Shown: positions 1-10,695, counted from the first letter of the stretch. The stretch is 64,000 bases of DNA from Tipula vernalis (GCA_958295665.1 OY282560.1:44578333-44642332); one strand, 5' to 3'. The notes: generated by a model from the letters alone, not told the origin. Made by a program: numbers and translations.

Positions 1-123
1 ATGCGAACGTCATCATAAAACAAACAAGTAGAAAAAACCCAAGCTGAACTTGAAAGTGCCAAGCAGACACAACGTGACCACGCGAATAGAAAATTTCAAT
101 CATTTAGCTAGGTTAGCGTGTAA
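1..123. other. flanking sequence left of a Harbinger element
   Basis: No gene is visible here. The only feature is the TAA at 121-123, which is the left target-site duplication of the element that follows; the same three bases follow its right end at 6678-6680. Confidence 0.6.
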
Positions 124-150
124 AGCCGCGTACACATTGAGCGAACGAAC
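124..150 (+). repeat. left terminal inverted repeat of Harbinger 1
   Basis: It pairs with 6651-6677 with about three or four mismatches over 27 bp. Extra CGAAC motifs continue to about 200 and recur around 450-560. Confidence 0.85.
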
Positions 151-767
151 ACTGAATTTCAAGCGAACACCGAACGCAAATTCGTGAGCAATCGAGAAAT
201 TTTGTTTGAGATGGCACGTTAAAAACATGAAACAGAAGTATAAAGCAAAAAAAAAAAGAATTCTTCGGCTTTCTTAAATTTGTTTTTCATGTAGTAAAAT
301 TACAATGTTCGCATTTTTGTCGTGCTTTTTTTACGAAATATGCTATAAAGTGATGATCACGATGATGAGGTATAAGAGAGCATCGCCGTGATTGATCATT
401 GATCGCTCTTGAAGCGCTCAATCGTACAACAGGGGTGTACTATGACGTAACCGCGAACCGAATGTTCGATTCGCATTCGCTTGCGTTCGCTCCAAGAGCG
501 GTACATCAAAGCAAATTGATGTTCAGTGTGGACGATAAGAACGCAAAAACAATACAACGAACGACGAACACAAATAAGTTTTTTCTTGTACAGAGTGAGG
601 CAAAAGTCAAGAACGACTTTTAAAATTCAATATTTTATAATTTAATTTTTTTTTTTTTGATTTAGTTTGTTTTTACCGCAATTATTCTATCGCATTTTTA
701 AATACAATGCTGTTGTAGTTAACAGTGATATACAATCCAAATAATAAATTGGTAAAAAAGAAATTAA

Positions 768-1160
768 ATGGTGAAACCAGACTGGACCAAAAAAATGACT
801 ATAGATCTGATTGAAGAATATCGATTACAGGAAATATTGTGGAATCCAAAGGACCCAAATTTCCACAACAATTTAAAAAAAAAGATGCTTGGGACTTCTT
901 GGGAGTTGTTTTTCATTGTAATGTTATTAATAGATGATTATTAGTTTTGAAGATTTTATTTTATACAAAGGAAAGTGTCCGTTAAATTATATATCTTTCA
1001 GGGAGTAGACATAAAAAAAAATTAATTCACTACTATCATCATTTAGACGGTAAAGGCAAAAATGTGAGAGTGTTCACAAATCTAAATGGTTTGCGTATAA
1101 GCATTTGATGTTCTTATTGGACAAATACAAATCAAGAGACACCATAGACAACGCTTTTTC
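768..1160 (+). pseudogene. Harbinger MADF/Myb-like protein, N-terminal exons
   Basis: From the ATG at 768 the frame reads KPDWTKKMTIDLIEEYR, which resembles the start of a MADF DNA-binding domain. After an A-run near 880-890 the family pattern (DAWDF) continues in a shifted frame, so there is a frameshift. A likely intron ends at a TTTCAG near 1001, and the next block (KKKINSLLSSFR, later KWFAYKHLMFLLDK) fits the second half of the domain. It ends at a plausible donor, GTAAGT, at 1161. In Harbinger elements this protein accompanies the transposase and is thought to bind the ends or help nuclear import. The rest of this protein lies at 2030-2452, beyond an antisense piece of transposase. Defective copy. 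Confidence 0.65.
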
Positions 1161-1245
1161 TGTAAGTAAACAGTACAAATGTTTGATTCTTTATTTAATT
1201 TGATTAATTCATATAATAATAAAACATAATAATTCATATTATAAA

Positions 1246-2022
1246 CTATGCATAGTCGTTTTGCCATGGCACACTTCCAATTTCTGATGAAAAATATTCA
1301 GCAAATTCTTCTCTAATCAGTTTACAATATTCTGACGGTTTTCGACCAATTCTTGTCAATAGCAAAAAAAAAGTAGGTTCCTCTGTTCCGCTCAAACCTC
1401 TACCTTCGGCGTTGTATTCAATCTCATTTATCTCTGCTGTATAATAATTTCGAGAAGATTGACCCTTTCGCAAAAAATTGTGTAAATAAGCGCAACACTG
1501 TACAACAATACTGGCCGTCTCCGGTTCTAACAGCATCGGCTTACGAAGTACTCTAAATCTAGCAGACAATATCCCGAACATATTTTCAACGACTCGACGA
1601 GCTAGTGACAATGTACAATTGAAAATCCTTTGTTTTGATCCTTGTTCTTGAATACCCTGAAACGGCTTTATGATATGTTCCTGAAGGGCAAAGGCATCAT
1701 CTGCCACGAATACGTACGGTGATTTGCACGATCTTCTCGGAAGGTTGGTATCAGGAGGAATTCCTAATACACCCCTCTGCAGTCGGTCGTAAAAGAAGTA
1801 TTTTTAAATACACCTCCATCGGAAATCCTCCCTTGCGTTCCTATGTTCAAATATATAAAGCAGTAATCTGCATCTACAATGCCTAACAGTACGAAGCTAA
1901 AACTTTTTTTATAATTAAAAAACTCGCTTTTGGTATTAATTGGAGCTTGCCGTCAATAGATCCCAAGCAATGCGGAAAATTCCACAGTTCCTCATATTGT
2001 TTCGAAAGTGAATACCACTCGT
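1246..2022 (-). pseudogene. Harbinger transposase, C-terminal part (DDE_Tnp_4 type)
   Basis: Read leftward from about 2022, successive frames give WYSLSKQYEELWNFPHCLG, an IDGK motif (first catalytic Asp region), DADYCFIY (second catalytic Asp region), YDRLQRGVLGIPPDTNLP, and then an open frame from 1707 to 1246. That frame contains FVADDAFALQEHI and RRVVENMFGILSARFRVL, the typical C-terminal half of PIF/Harbinger nucleases. At least two frameshifts separate these blocks above 1707. The N-terminal half sits at 6163-6519 near the right inverted repeat, 4 kb away, so the gene is split as well as frameshifted. Confidence 0.8.
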
Positions 2023-2029
2023 CTGGCGA

Positions 2030-2452
2030 AAAAAAAGGAAAAGTGAAGACCCGAGAATAAATTAGGCATACAGCATTCTAAAACATACTGTTGCGAATAG
2101 TTCAACTAGAGATGAGAGGGATGAGAGCAGTGTGTTTGGTGAATATGTAGCCAACAAGCATAGAAAATACGATGCAAATACTAGGGTTATATTGGAACAT
2201 AAAATAAACAATATTTTATTTGAGGCTGACATAGGAAAATTGGCAATATTTCACCCAAGAAGTTCATATGTATTTTCACCCGAAGTATCAATATCATCTC
2301 GGCCTCCATCAGCATCGTCATTCACAATTAGTACACCAGTATCATCCCCTCATTTATTACCTCTGTCAACATCACCAGACACAATTGTTACTCCACTATC
2401 ATCTTCTCAAGACAACGATTTTCCCCAAATGACAACGATTTTCCCCAAATAA
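2030..2452 (+). pseudogene. Harbinger MADF protein, C-terminal part
   Basis: The frame contains KKRKSEDPRIN, then a stop, then AYSILKHTVANSSTRDE, EYVANKHRKYDANTRVILEH and KINNILFEADIGKL, then a Ser/Pro/Thr-rich tail. This is the usual C-terminal region of MADF proteins paired with Harbinger transposases. Element 2 has a matching C-terminal end at 39167-39385. Here it lies downstream of an antisense transposase fragment rather than next to its own N-terminal exons. A 20-bp direct duplication near 2412-2450 (GACAACGATTTTCCCCAAAT twice) repeats the last codons. Confidence 0.65.
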
Positions 2453-2689
2453 TTTTCAAGATAATTAAATTACTTAAATAAATATTTTACATATTACGAG
2501 TATGTATGTATTTGTATACTAGTTTTAATGGGTCTTACCTGAACAAATTCCTTTAATTCTTCCACTGAAGCTGCGCAAACTTTAGGAATAATTTTTTGAA
2601 ATTAGTTGCTTTGACACTTTAAAAAGATACATTAGGCTAGCGTAAGAATCACCTGTAGCTAAAAAAACGGAGGGTAATAGCCAATCTTT

Positions 2690-3165
2690 CTTTAACCGGC
2701 ACGGGTTCTCTAAAATGTTTGAAGACAGTAAATTGCAAGCATTTTTGGATGAGGATGATAATCGAATGCAAACACAACTCGAGGCTCAATTGAGTGTGTC
2801 ACGAGAAGCCGTCTCCATATGTTTAAAAGCAGCCATGCGAAAGATTCAAAAGCTGAGAAAATGGGTTCCGCATAAACTGAATGAAAGACAACAGGAAAAT
2901 CGAAAAACCAAAGTCATTTCTCCATCGAATTATGACATGCAATGAAAAATGGATCTATTTTGAGAATCCAAAGCGCAAAAAGTCTTGTGTTGATCCAGGA
3001 CAACAATCGACATCGACTGTAAGGCCAAATCGCTTCGGACGGAAGACAATGCTCTGTATTTGGTGGGATCAGAAAAATATGATTTATTTTGAGCTGCTAA
3101 TACCTGGTGAAACTGTAAATACTAAACGCTACCAACTACACCATCAACTACATATTTGTTAAAAT
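2690..3165 (+). pseudogene. mariner transposase fragment
   Basis: Two overlapping frames give mariner blocks in order: LQAFLDEDDNRMQTQLE, VSREAVSICLKAA (second helix-turn-helix), WVPHKLNERQ, then FLHRIMTCNEKWIYF (the GDEKW block, with the catalytic Asp of GDEKW read here as Asn), NPKRKKSCVDPGQQSTSTVRP, MLCIWWDQKNMIYFELL and PGETVNTKRY. The frame changes near 2900-2940, and the third catalytic Asp region is missing after 3165. It lies inside Harbinger 1 and is non-functional. Terminal repeats were not found. Confidence 0.85.
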
Positions 3166-3463
3166 ACTATTCGCGATTAATTCTTTCATTATATCGGTGT
3201 GGAAAAATAAACGTCAAAACTGCTGCAATTGGGAATAATTTGTTCCCAATAAAAAATCTTTCCCGTACACCAGAATACAATTTGGAGAAAAGGCAATAAT
3301 AATGCAATAAAATTTAAAATTTTTATTCCCCCGGAATTATCAGAATAGGGCCAATGGTATAATTTCCGTCGGATTAAAATGGAAAGGCAAAAAAGTTATG
3401 CATGTGTAGTGTTTTGGCCTACCCATCTTAAAGAAAAATGTTTTTCAGGCATAATCTCTAGCT

Positions 3464-3870
3464 ATGGTGAATATTAATCGTAATATTTCGCTTCGACAAA
3501 TTGAATATCTCAACGAAATCAACGTCTCAGAGAATTTCGAATTAACCCAACCATTGACTCCCCGTAACTTTCAACGAAGATTAGCATTATGTAATTGGGT
3601 TCGAGCAACGATTCTTCATAATCAAGATTTCTTTAGATATATCATCTTCTCTGATCGTTGGCCAATTGAACCGACATAACTGTCACTATTGGTCTGTAAA
3701 AAATCCACATTGGTTTCATACAGTTGATAACCAACATCTCTGGAGTCTTGTTGTATGGTGTGGGATCATAAACTATTATTAACTGTTATTTGGTTGGGCA
3801 ATATTTTTTTGATGGAAATGTTAATTCAGCTCGATACCTCCATTTGTTAACAAATAAATTATTAAATATG
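3464..3870 (+). pseudogene. Tc1/mariner (DD41D-type) transposase fragment
   Basis: The frame from 3464 gives NINRNISLRQIEYLNE, LTPRNFQRRLALCNWVRATI and FFRYIIFSDRWP, matching the linker and first catalytic Asp block (FSDE-like) of insect IS630/Tc1-type transposases. After a frameshift near 3670 the text continues HYWSVKNPHWF, WSLVVWCGII and GNVNSARYLHLL. It stops before the second Asp. The same transposase class recurs at 20.1, 21.6 and 34.2 kb. Degraded fragment; no ends recognised. Confidence 0.65.
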
Positions 3871-4734
3871 TTAGAAGAATTTGAGTTGTCCCCAAGATCT
3901 TCAGATGTAACAAGTATTTGGTAACATACCAAGGAAAGTGCTCTTCCATCTACTGTCGAAAATTTTAAATAGAAAATTCAACTCTGAATTGACAAAATTT
4001 TCCCGGTCTTGCCTCAATCGGCCGATCTCGATGAATAAATGCGGGCTGTGGTCTGAATATTTTTTTTGCTTACGAATGAATCCTGTTGAAATTATCTTAA
4101 AAATAAATCACAATAAATTTTTGTTTCCAGGTCTTACTAAGGGATTCTTCCGTAGAAACCAACAATCCGTATTTTCTAGCGATTTGACTTTGAAATGATA
4201 TTGAAAGGTTATTTCGACTCACAAATGAACCCCAAAATGAGGATTCTCAGGAAACATTTTCACAAACCATTGGCAGTTTGAAAAAAGTTTTCTGGAGCAG
4301 CGAATAAAGCTTGATGCGAGACGCCCGATTTTCTGACACGGCATTTGGCAAATATTGAAAATTAACAAGCGAATGGAGCTGTTCCTTCGAAAACTTGCTT
4401 ATGTAACAATTCTACAAACGAAGGCGAATCAGTTCTTTCCACAGTGATCTACCCTAGGGTTAATGTCAATATACTTACCAACAGAATACCTCAGATCTAC
4501 ATTATGGACCGCTAGTGGAAGACTGCAAGGAAATCACTAAGAATTCATATCGCACCAGAGCTTAGTCAAACACTATATTTAGGGATTGATTTTTGATATT
4601 TGTTTGGGGTGGTTTCTATGAAGATCATCGAGATACAAAATATCCTGCCACCGGTATCCAGAAATACGGAGAAACATAACTTAAATATCTGTCAAACGAC
4701 CATCTTAACGATGGTGGTAAATCAATTTCTGTCT
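3871..4734. other. unassigned debris inside Harbinger 1
   Basis: Short open frames exist (for example 3938-4198) but show no convincing family match. A FFRR-containing stretch near 4140 superficially recalls a nuclear receptor but lacks the zinc-binding cysteines. I see no terminal repeats or structured RNA. Confidence 0.4.
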
Positions 4735-5170
4735 TGCGGGAAATTGGGTTTAGGACAAACAAATCTTGTAACCCACAAAATCGATATACATCGATCAATC
4801 ACCACCGATAAAGCAGAGGTACTATTCTGTGTCCTCGGCGAAACAAGCAGAAATAAATAAAGAACTGAATCGGATTATGGTACTGGATGTAATTGAGGAG
4901 AGGCAAAGGCTCAAATTTCTTCACTAGTGAGCCTCGTGAATAAGGCTAATGGAAAGGTTCGGCTCTGCCTGGACGCACGTTTCATTGGCTTAAAAATGGC
5001 ATCTGAGAAATTCCCGTAGATCATGAGTAAAGGGATAAAACAGCATTCACCGTCTCGGGACGGCCACTCTAAAAGTTTGTTGTGATGCCGTTTGGATTGT
5101 GTAATGCAGTTTGCTCTCAGCAGTTACATGAACGAGTGTTTGTCTACCTTGATGACCTTTCTCATGGTTT
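4735..5170 (+). pseudogene. Ty3/Gypsy reverse transcriptase fragment
   Basis: Around 4740-4800 the frame LGLGQTNLVTHKIDIHRS resembles the segment between protease and reverse transcriptase. SLVNKANGKVRLCLDARF at about 4920-4985 is the first RT block. VVMPFGLCNAVCSQQL (about 5080-5125) and VFVYLDDLSH (about 5140-5165) give the later blocks, with YLDD at the catalytic position. Several frameshifts and stops separate the pieces, and a deletion removes the DLxxGF region. It is a relic of a Gypsy polymerase on the + strand. The remnant at 18.9-20.05 kb (-) has the same style of sequence, so both may come from one family. Confidence 0.7.
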
Positions 5171-6160
5171 CGGCGAGATTGCTGCGGAAAGCAAAACTTA
5201 CTATAAGTGAAAATTGCTAAGGAGAATAAAACATATATGTATGTGTTTGGTGATGGATGCTTCAGGGTGAATCCGGCCAAAGTATAGGCCAATGAAATAT
5301 CGCGATTCCTGGGAATGACCGGGGTAATACGAAAGGTACGAGACCCAAATGTAACCAGTGGGTACAATTCTCATTTTATAAATTAAAGCTCCAATTTAAT
5401 TCATTCTAGATTTTAAACGAAATTTTTACGTAGTTCCATCATATTATATTCATCATCAGCGGCTTATTAAGGTACAGGCAAAATACTTGAGGTATTACAG
5501 CACCAATTTTTGTGGTCCTCGATAGCGGCCTAAGTCAGAAACTTTGTGCAGGAGTGTGCAGTCTTTAAAATGAACAAACCAAGTTAATTTCTCAATACAT
5601 CACGAAATGGAAAAGTTTCTTGACTCGAATAGGCGGACTATTGAATTTTTTGGTCCTTATTCACAAACCACAAATGATTTTTACACAGGTTCTTATAATT
5701 TTTATTAAATATACCTGTTTCCCGATACTAGTACCACTGCAGTGAAGAACTATTTAATCAAAATTTCTAGCCGCTTGGAATCGTTTGTAAATAATTCTGG
5801 TTAGGAAATATACAAAGCATCTATCAAATCAAGTTGTGAGAATTATGAGCCCAGCTGTGGGAACGTAATAAATCAAATCTTAAATGTATTTTTAAAAGAT
5901 AAACCAGGGCTCACGTTAAAAAATAAAACCTTTGTTCTTCGGGACTGGCTGATTTAGACCACAATTCCTCTATATGTTGGTATCAGAATAAATGAGAAAA
6001 GAAATTTTGAATATTGTGAATATTCATGGAGCTATGGTAAGAGACTAGATTAAAATAGTACTAGTCATCAAATCGTCATCTAAGGTATGTGGGATTTTTT
6101 TATGCATCCAGAAACGGTACAAAATCGATGAAAGATTGTCCTAGACAATGCGTTCGTATT
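5171..6160. other. no recognisable gene inside Harbinger 1
   Basis: AT-rich sequence between the Gypsy fragment and the transposase N-terminus. The antisense frame at 5047-5367 overlaps the Gypsy fragment and has no recognisable domain. I see no repeats of note. Confidence 0.4.
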
Positions 6161-6162
6161 CG

Positions 6163-6519
6163 TTATGAGAATATTATTACTAATGCTCCAGGCGTAAAAG
6201 GTGCTGTAAAACTTGCCAAAACAGAGATTGAATGTTGGAGTCTCTTTATAAAAACAGTATGTTGATGAATATTATACTTACATAAACAAATATATATAAG
6301 CCGCTCTAAGTCAGTTGTCGACATCCTACAGAAATTATGAAACTGACCTATATCTTGTTTGCCCAAATCCTGTAGTAAATCGGTTCCCCTATATTTTTTA
6401 CGGCTTTCATAAATAGAACTTATCCACCAACGTCGTTTTCTTTTCTGTTTCTTATTGGCTAACCCGCTAATAATAACGCAACATGCAGCTGCAATTTTCT
6501 GTTCACGTTCACTTGACAT
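6163..6519 (-). pseudogene. Harbinger transposase, N-terminal part
   Basis: From Met at 6519 the frame reads MSSEREQKIAAACCVII, KKQKRKRRWWISSIYESRKK, GQFHNFCRMSTTDLERLI, and then loses similarity. A short N-terminal region with a basic RWW motif followed by a block beginning FHNFCRMS is typical of Harbinger nucleases. The start codon lies about 150 bp inside the right inverted repeat, where the gene should start. The catalytic part has been separated and is at 1246-2022. I prefer Met 6519 over the upstream in-frame Met at 6549 because MSSE starts the conserved region. Confidence 0.75.
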
Positions 6520-6650
6520 TTTTAATTGAAACACAAAATACATCCTCACTCTTGTTCACCAATAAATTTTGCAAACGAACAGCGAACATGACAGATACGG
6601 CAAATTCGCTTTCCGTTCATTCGCTGTTTGGTGTCAATTCGCTGTTCGCT

Positions 6651-6677
6651 GTCCGTTCGGTCAATATGTACGCGGCT
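6651..6677 (-). repeat. right terminal inverted repeat of Harbinger 1
   Basis: Inverted copy of 124-150. It is preceded on its inner side by repeated GCGAA/TTCGC motifs at 6570-6650. Confidence 0.85.
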
Positions 6678-6680
6678 TAA

Positions 6681-7090
6681 CATTAGAAATTAATAAATAA
6701 ACGAATAAATTGTAATAAATAATTTTCATTTAGGGGTAATGATTGATTCTCATTTTCCACCATTTATGTATGAAAATTTTCGAAATTTATAATTTTATGT
6801 TAATTTAAGCACGCAGCCTTGGTAGGTGGTACATGAAAATTATTTTCTCGCCTTCTGGACTAGCACTAATTTGTCAACAAGTCGAGAAAATCTTAATAAA
6901 ATTTGTTCTACATCCATAGACATCGAAATACGAAACTCTTAAGATTCTCTGTTACTTCGTATGCAACAAAATGTTCAGCCTAATTTTACCGAATCTAATT
7001 GGTAATCTACCAATACCATTAAATCGAGTAACTTTTGAGCTTACTTTTGAGCTGGCTGTTAAACTTCGGCTGACTTTTAAGCTGACGAAT
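6681..7090. other. AT-rich spacer
   Basis: No gene seen. Near 7040-7075 there is a short imperfect duplication (GAGCTTACTTTTGAGCTGGC followed by a similar GCTGACTTTTAAGCTGAC). Confidence 0.4.
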
Positions 7091-7091
7091 T

Positions 7092-7969
7092 TCATATTAT
7101 TTGGACCCGACTAATGGACTCTGGAGTTTCTAATGCTAAAATTGCTTTCACACGATCCACTGATGGACTAATACCATCTGAATTTACTGTATGAGCTAGA
7201 AAATTTAAAGGCTTAACACCAAATTCGCATTTTGATGTTTTAACTTTAAAATCAAAATCTGTAAAACGGTGAAACAGTGCGCGTAAGTGCACCTTATGTT
7301 CTTCAATACTACGACTTGCGATTAAGATATCATCTATATATGCATAAGCAAACTCGAAACCTTTGATAACCTCATTAATAAACCGTTGAAAGGTTTGGGC
7401 TGCGTTTCTAAGCCCGAAAGGCATGCGTACTGATTCGTATAGGCCGAACCGCCGAAAGGTGTGATAATCGCCGTCTTGTAAACATCTTCAGTAGCCACTG
7501 GAATATGATGGTAGGGCCGAACAATATCAATTTTAGAAAATATCGTACATCCATGCAGATGTGCGCTAAAATCGTGAATGTGTAGGACTGGGTATCGATC
7601 TGGGATCGTGCATGTGTTTAGTTGCCGATAATCCCCACAAGGCATCCAATTATTACTCTCCTTTTTCTTTACGAGATGCAGTGCTGAGGAAACACTCGAA
7701 GAAGACGGTCGAATTATTCCAACCTTAAGCATATAGTCAAATTCTCCTTTTGCAATTTTAAGCTTTTCGTTATTCAAACGTCGAGGACGATTCGCTGGTA
7801 ATGGACCAGTTGTGCGAATAACATGTACCACATTGTGTTTGACTTCTTTTGAAAATTCAGGCTGGGTTGTAAGTGCAGGAAATTCAGCTAACAAATGAAA
7901 AAAATCGTTGTCAATACTGTATTGCTTCGGTGTTGGAGTATACACATTTGCATCTATTCTTCTATTCAA
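7092..7969 (-). pseudogene. Gypsy reverse transcriptase fragment
   Basis: Two frames joined by a frameshift near 7425-7445 give RT blocks in order: [93 protein letters not shown], then [10 protein letters not shown] with the catalytic YIDD, and KVKTSKCEFGVKPLNFLA. It ends in the thumb region. The expected DL following KI is IV here, a drift typical of a dead copy. Confidence 0.8.
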
Positions 7970-8033
7970 TCAATTAAAGCTTTATTTTTTAAATCGGCAA
8001 GCAAATTAAATATTACTAAAAAAACCGCTCCAA

Positions 8034-8366
8034 TTATAGGACGATTAATTGATGCAACCACAAAAGGATGAGTGAAAATGCGCCCAAGACCAACGTCAAT
8101 TGTAAAAGTTGTGTGCCGTAAGTATTTATGTTGGTTCCGTTAGCAGTCGAAAGATAATAATCTGAAGGTACTTGTCGTTTTTGGGATTTACTCATTGAAA
8201 CAACTGATACATCAGCTCCTGTATCCACAAGAAAGACATGTTTTGTACATTTACATTTAATAAATAAACGACGACAAGATACTAAACCATTGTTTGTCGT
8301 CACAACACATGGTCTGTTCAGTTTTTTGTACACTCTGCGGGTTGTTCGAAATTGCAAGGCTTGCAA
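8034..8366 (-). pseudogene. Gypsy aspartic protease fragment
   Basis: The frame contains KHVFLVDTGADVSVVSMS, the retropepsin active-site DTGA, followed by a hydrophobic beta-strand-like stretch. The frame is lost before the RT region, so there is a break between 8034 and 7969. Confidence 0.7.
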
Positions 8367-8369
8367 GGC

Positions 8370-8981
8370 AAATAATTTTTAGCTTTAGGACCGAATTTAT
8401 GATGATATAATAGCACATAAGATATCTTGTGACCTGACTTTTACTGCGAGTAAGCTTACATCGTTGATCACGAGATCTCGATCGATTTTGATGATAACAA
8501 TTTTGAAATCTGTTTTGATCATTCGGATTAAATCTTGAAGACCTATTAACAATAGTAGACAGTTGATTTATCTGTTCGCTGATTTGATTAATTTTAGCTT
8601 GGAGGGATTTATCCGTATTCACTTTAATTGCCGATACTGTAGTTGGTAACCAACTTCATGAATTTTGTCTGCTATAACTAACATCTGATTAATGTCTGTA
8701 TCATCTGGTGCTGAACCTATGGCAATTGACTTTGTATTTGTTAGTAAACCGTTAAGCCAAATTTGTTTAATAAACTGTCTCGTAATCGCTTGTGTTGTAC
8801 CTGCGATTGTTTCAAGTTTCCTGAAATACTGCGACGGCATGTCATCATCTATAGCTACTCCGCCTAACAATGTCGAAATTCGTTTATGTTCACTTTCGGT
8901 GTGTCGCGATAAAATGGTTTCTTTAATTTTATTATATTTTTCATTCTGTGGTGGTCGATTAATTAGGTCTGTAATTGTCAT
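8370..8981 (-). pseudogene. Gypsy gag fragment with degenerate zinc knuckle
   Basis: The frame from 8981 begins MTITDLINRPPQNEKYNKIK and has KRISTLLGGVAIDDDMPSQY and RQFIKQIWLNGLL, resembling the capsid-like gag of insect Gypsy elements. The next frame is rich in Asn, Gln and Arg (RFQNCYHQNRSRSRDQRC). After a frameshift, near 8410-8370, it reads CYYHHKFGPKAKN, followed by further cysteines, a degenerate knuckle. One gag was probably encoded across both frames. Confidence 0.65.
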
Positions 8982-8997
8982 TAAAATGTATAAATAA

Positions 8998-9590
8998 ATA
9001 AACCGGTAATGCTATAATTTTACAGTCAAAATATCGCCTATGTCTATAAAACAGGCCAATTTGCTTTTTTCACCGGGTTAGCCGTGACCATTCATAAAAG
9101 CCTAAATATGGAATCTCAACAAGATTGCCGTGTATTAGGAATGGTGTACTGCTGTACTTACTGTATGAGTAATGCTCTTGCTCGAGCTAGAATAACTTAT
9201 TGACTTTTCAAACCAAATGAAACACAATTTAAATACTGAGCGAACATTCACGTGAAGTTTGTGCAAACTTTGTCCTAAAATTACAATACAAAGGCAAAAT
9301 TTGGGGCAAACTTAGGACAAACTTCACGTAATTGTCGACGGGCGTGAAGTTTGTCCAAAAGTTGTTCTATTTTTTTACGTCTGAGAATGTATTGGTTAAA
9401 TAAATAAAATATATCGTTATTATAAATTTTTTGCAAAATGTAAAGCTTTTTAATATTTCGTGGCTACTGATTGTGTGACCCTTAAAAACCGAAAATTGTA
9501 ATTTTTCAATGTTAAAAGCTTACAAATATTTTAATTAGTAATCGAAAGAACAGTGTATACAGTACTTTATTAAAAACACTCACCATCTCA
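8998..9590. other. spacer with an imperfect hairpin at 9251-9328
   Basis: The segment CGTGAAGTTTGTGCAAAC at 9251 is repeated in inverted form ending CAAACTTCACG at 9328 (about 25-bp arms, loop about 28). A third, direct copy CGTGAAGTTTGTCC lies at 9343-9356. No gene seen. Confidence 0.6.
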
Positions 9591-9594
9591 ATAT

Positions 9595-9617
9595 AAGAGA
9601 GAGAGAGAGAGAGAGAC
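9595..9617. repeat. (GA)n microsatellite
   Basis: About eleven GA units. Confidence 0.9.
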
Positions 9618-9684
9618 AAGACTGCTCTATCTCATCCTACCTATCTCAGATAAGACCGATAGTCAAAGTTTCGAAAAAATTCCA

Positions 9685-10060
9685 TTGCACTTGTTGCATA
9701 GCGTTGGATTTGTTGAAATTTTCCTTACGGTTTGAGAGAGTTTCAAAAAATTTTGGTCTTTAGAAGAAAATCTCAACAAATCCAACATTATGCGATAAGT
9801 GCTCGCAAATCTGCGAGATATCGTTATGAAAAATCATCGAAACTCTCAAGAATCGTAGAGTAGACTTCAACGAATCCAACACTATCCGATAAGTGCTCGC
9901 GAATCTCCCATAAGGATTACTTCTAAAGAACATAATTCGACATAGCGTCATGGAAATTTTTCGAAAATTTCATAAAATTTAGAGAACGCATTAATGAATC
10001 AAACTTTATGCGATAAGTGCTCGCAAATCTCCCAAAACTCTACTTCTCTACTTCTAATGA
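9685..10060. repeat. short tandem repeats with an inverted arm
   Basis: The block containing GCGATAAGTGCTCGCAAATCT or close variants occurs at about 9792, 9888 and 10011, with similar flanking text each time, so the period is 95-123 bp. A further copy of the AATCCAAC/ATGCG part lies inverted at 9695-9725 (GCATAGCGTTGGATTTGTTG). It can pair with 9773-9795 to form an arm of about 30 bp. No coding potential. Confidence 0.7.
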
Positions 10061-10695
10061 CCACTTCTGTTACGACATTTCAACCAATTTGTTGATTAGG
10101 TGTTTTTGTACATATTGTATATATAAGCATATTCTATTTTACCGCTTATCTAATAAAATATTTTTTATTGTTTGACGTTGAAAAATTACAAATGGTTTTT
10201 TGAAATGGTATTGATTCAGTAATATCAAAAATCTCAAATTTCTCAAAAGCAACGTTAAATTCGTATTCAGCGATCAAAAATACATAACGATAAGATTTCC
10301 GTCAAGATAAGAGTTCGTCGCTTTGCAGACGCTGCTTCAGAATCTAGATATGATAGGCTTCAATTTGTGCCCAAACATACACTAAAAATCTTAACAATTT
10401 TTGGACAGTGTAACTCGTTCATTCTTGTTGTGCGACTGAAAGCATCATCATCTCGCATTTTAAAAGAACCACTCAGTCGGGTGAAATTTTCCACAAAAAT
10501 TGTCATAATTTGCAGAAAGAATAGTCGGTAAATCGCCAAAAATTCCTTCGAAAACCCGCTTTTTTTACTCGGCCAACAACGTTTAACTCGATAAAACCAC
10601 ACATTTTTAGTAGCACAACGATATTTGGTTGGTAGTATATGGAATAACGATGCTGATAAAAATGATATAAAATTAATTTTTACGTTTTTTTTTTT
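10061..10695. other. upstream region of gene 1, no gene seen
   Basis: AT-rich. The antisense frame 10360-10755 overlaps the promoter and shows no domain, so I do not regard it as a gene. Confidence 0.4.

Larger units (their letters stand above)
124..6677. mobile_element. PIF/Harbinger DNA transposon, scrambled and carrying foreign fragments
   Basis: The left end (124 onward, AGCCGCGTACACATTG) is the inverted complement of the right end (ending 6677; read inward AGCCGCGTACATATTG). The imperfect inverted repeat extends about 27 bp. It is bounded by TAA at 121-123 and 6678-6680, the three-base TWA duplication typical of PIF/Harbinger. CGAAC/GTTCG motifs are dense just inside both ends, as expected for transposase binding sites. 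The element carries the two genes of this superfamily, a MADF/Myb-like protein (+) and a DDE nuclease (-), but both are split and their pieces are out of order. The interval 2.48-6.15 kb holds unrelated mariner, DD41D-type and Gypsy debris. It cannot be autonomous. Boundaries are firm; the history of the internal pieces is inferred. Confidence 0.85.
7090..8997 (-). mobile_element. Ty3/Gypsy retrotransposon fragment (gag, protease, partial RT)
   Basis: On the minus strand the order is gag (8981-8619), gag zinc-knuckle region (8622-8370), protease (8366-8100) and reverse transcriptase (7969-7092), the normal order of a Ty3/Gypsy element. It is cut off inside or just after RT; RNase H and integrase are absent. 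I found no LTR or primer-binding site upstream of gag at 9.0-9.25 kb. Frames are broken in several places, so the copy is inactive. Confidence 0.8.

Noticed and set aside
131..166. RYamide/NPY-like reading of the shared EHFRY C-terminus of the two secreted proteins (residue numbers of the gene 1 protein)
   Set aside because: There is no glycine for amidation after FRY and no further NPY-type pattern.
3938..4198. GLTKGFFRRNQQS resembling a nuclear-receptor DNA-binding motif after a splice-acceptor-like sequence
   Set aside because: The zinc-binding cysteines are absent and the match is only about eight residues, inside transposon debris.
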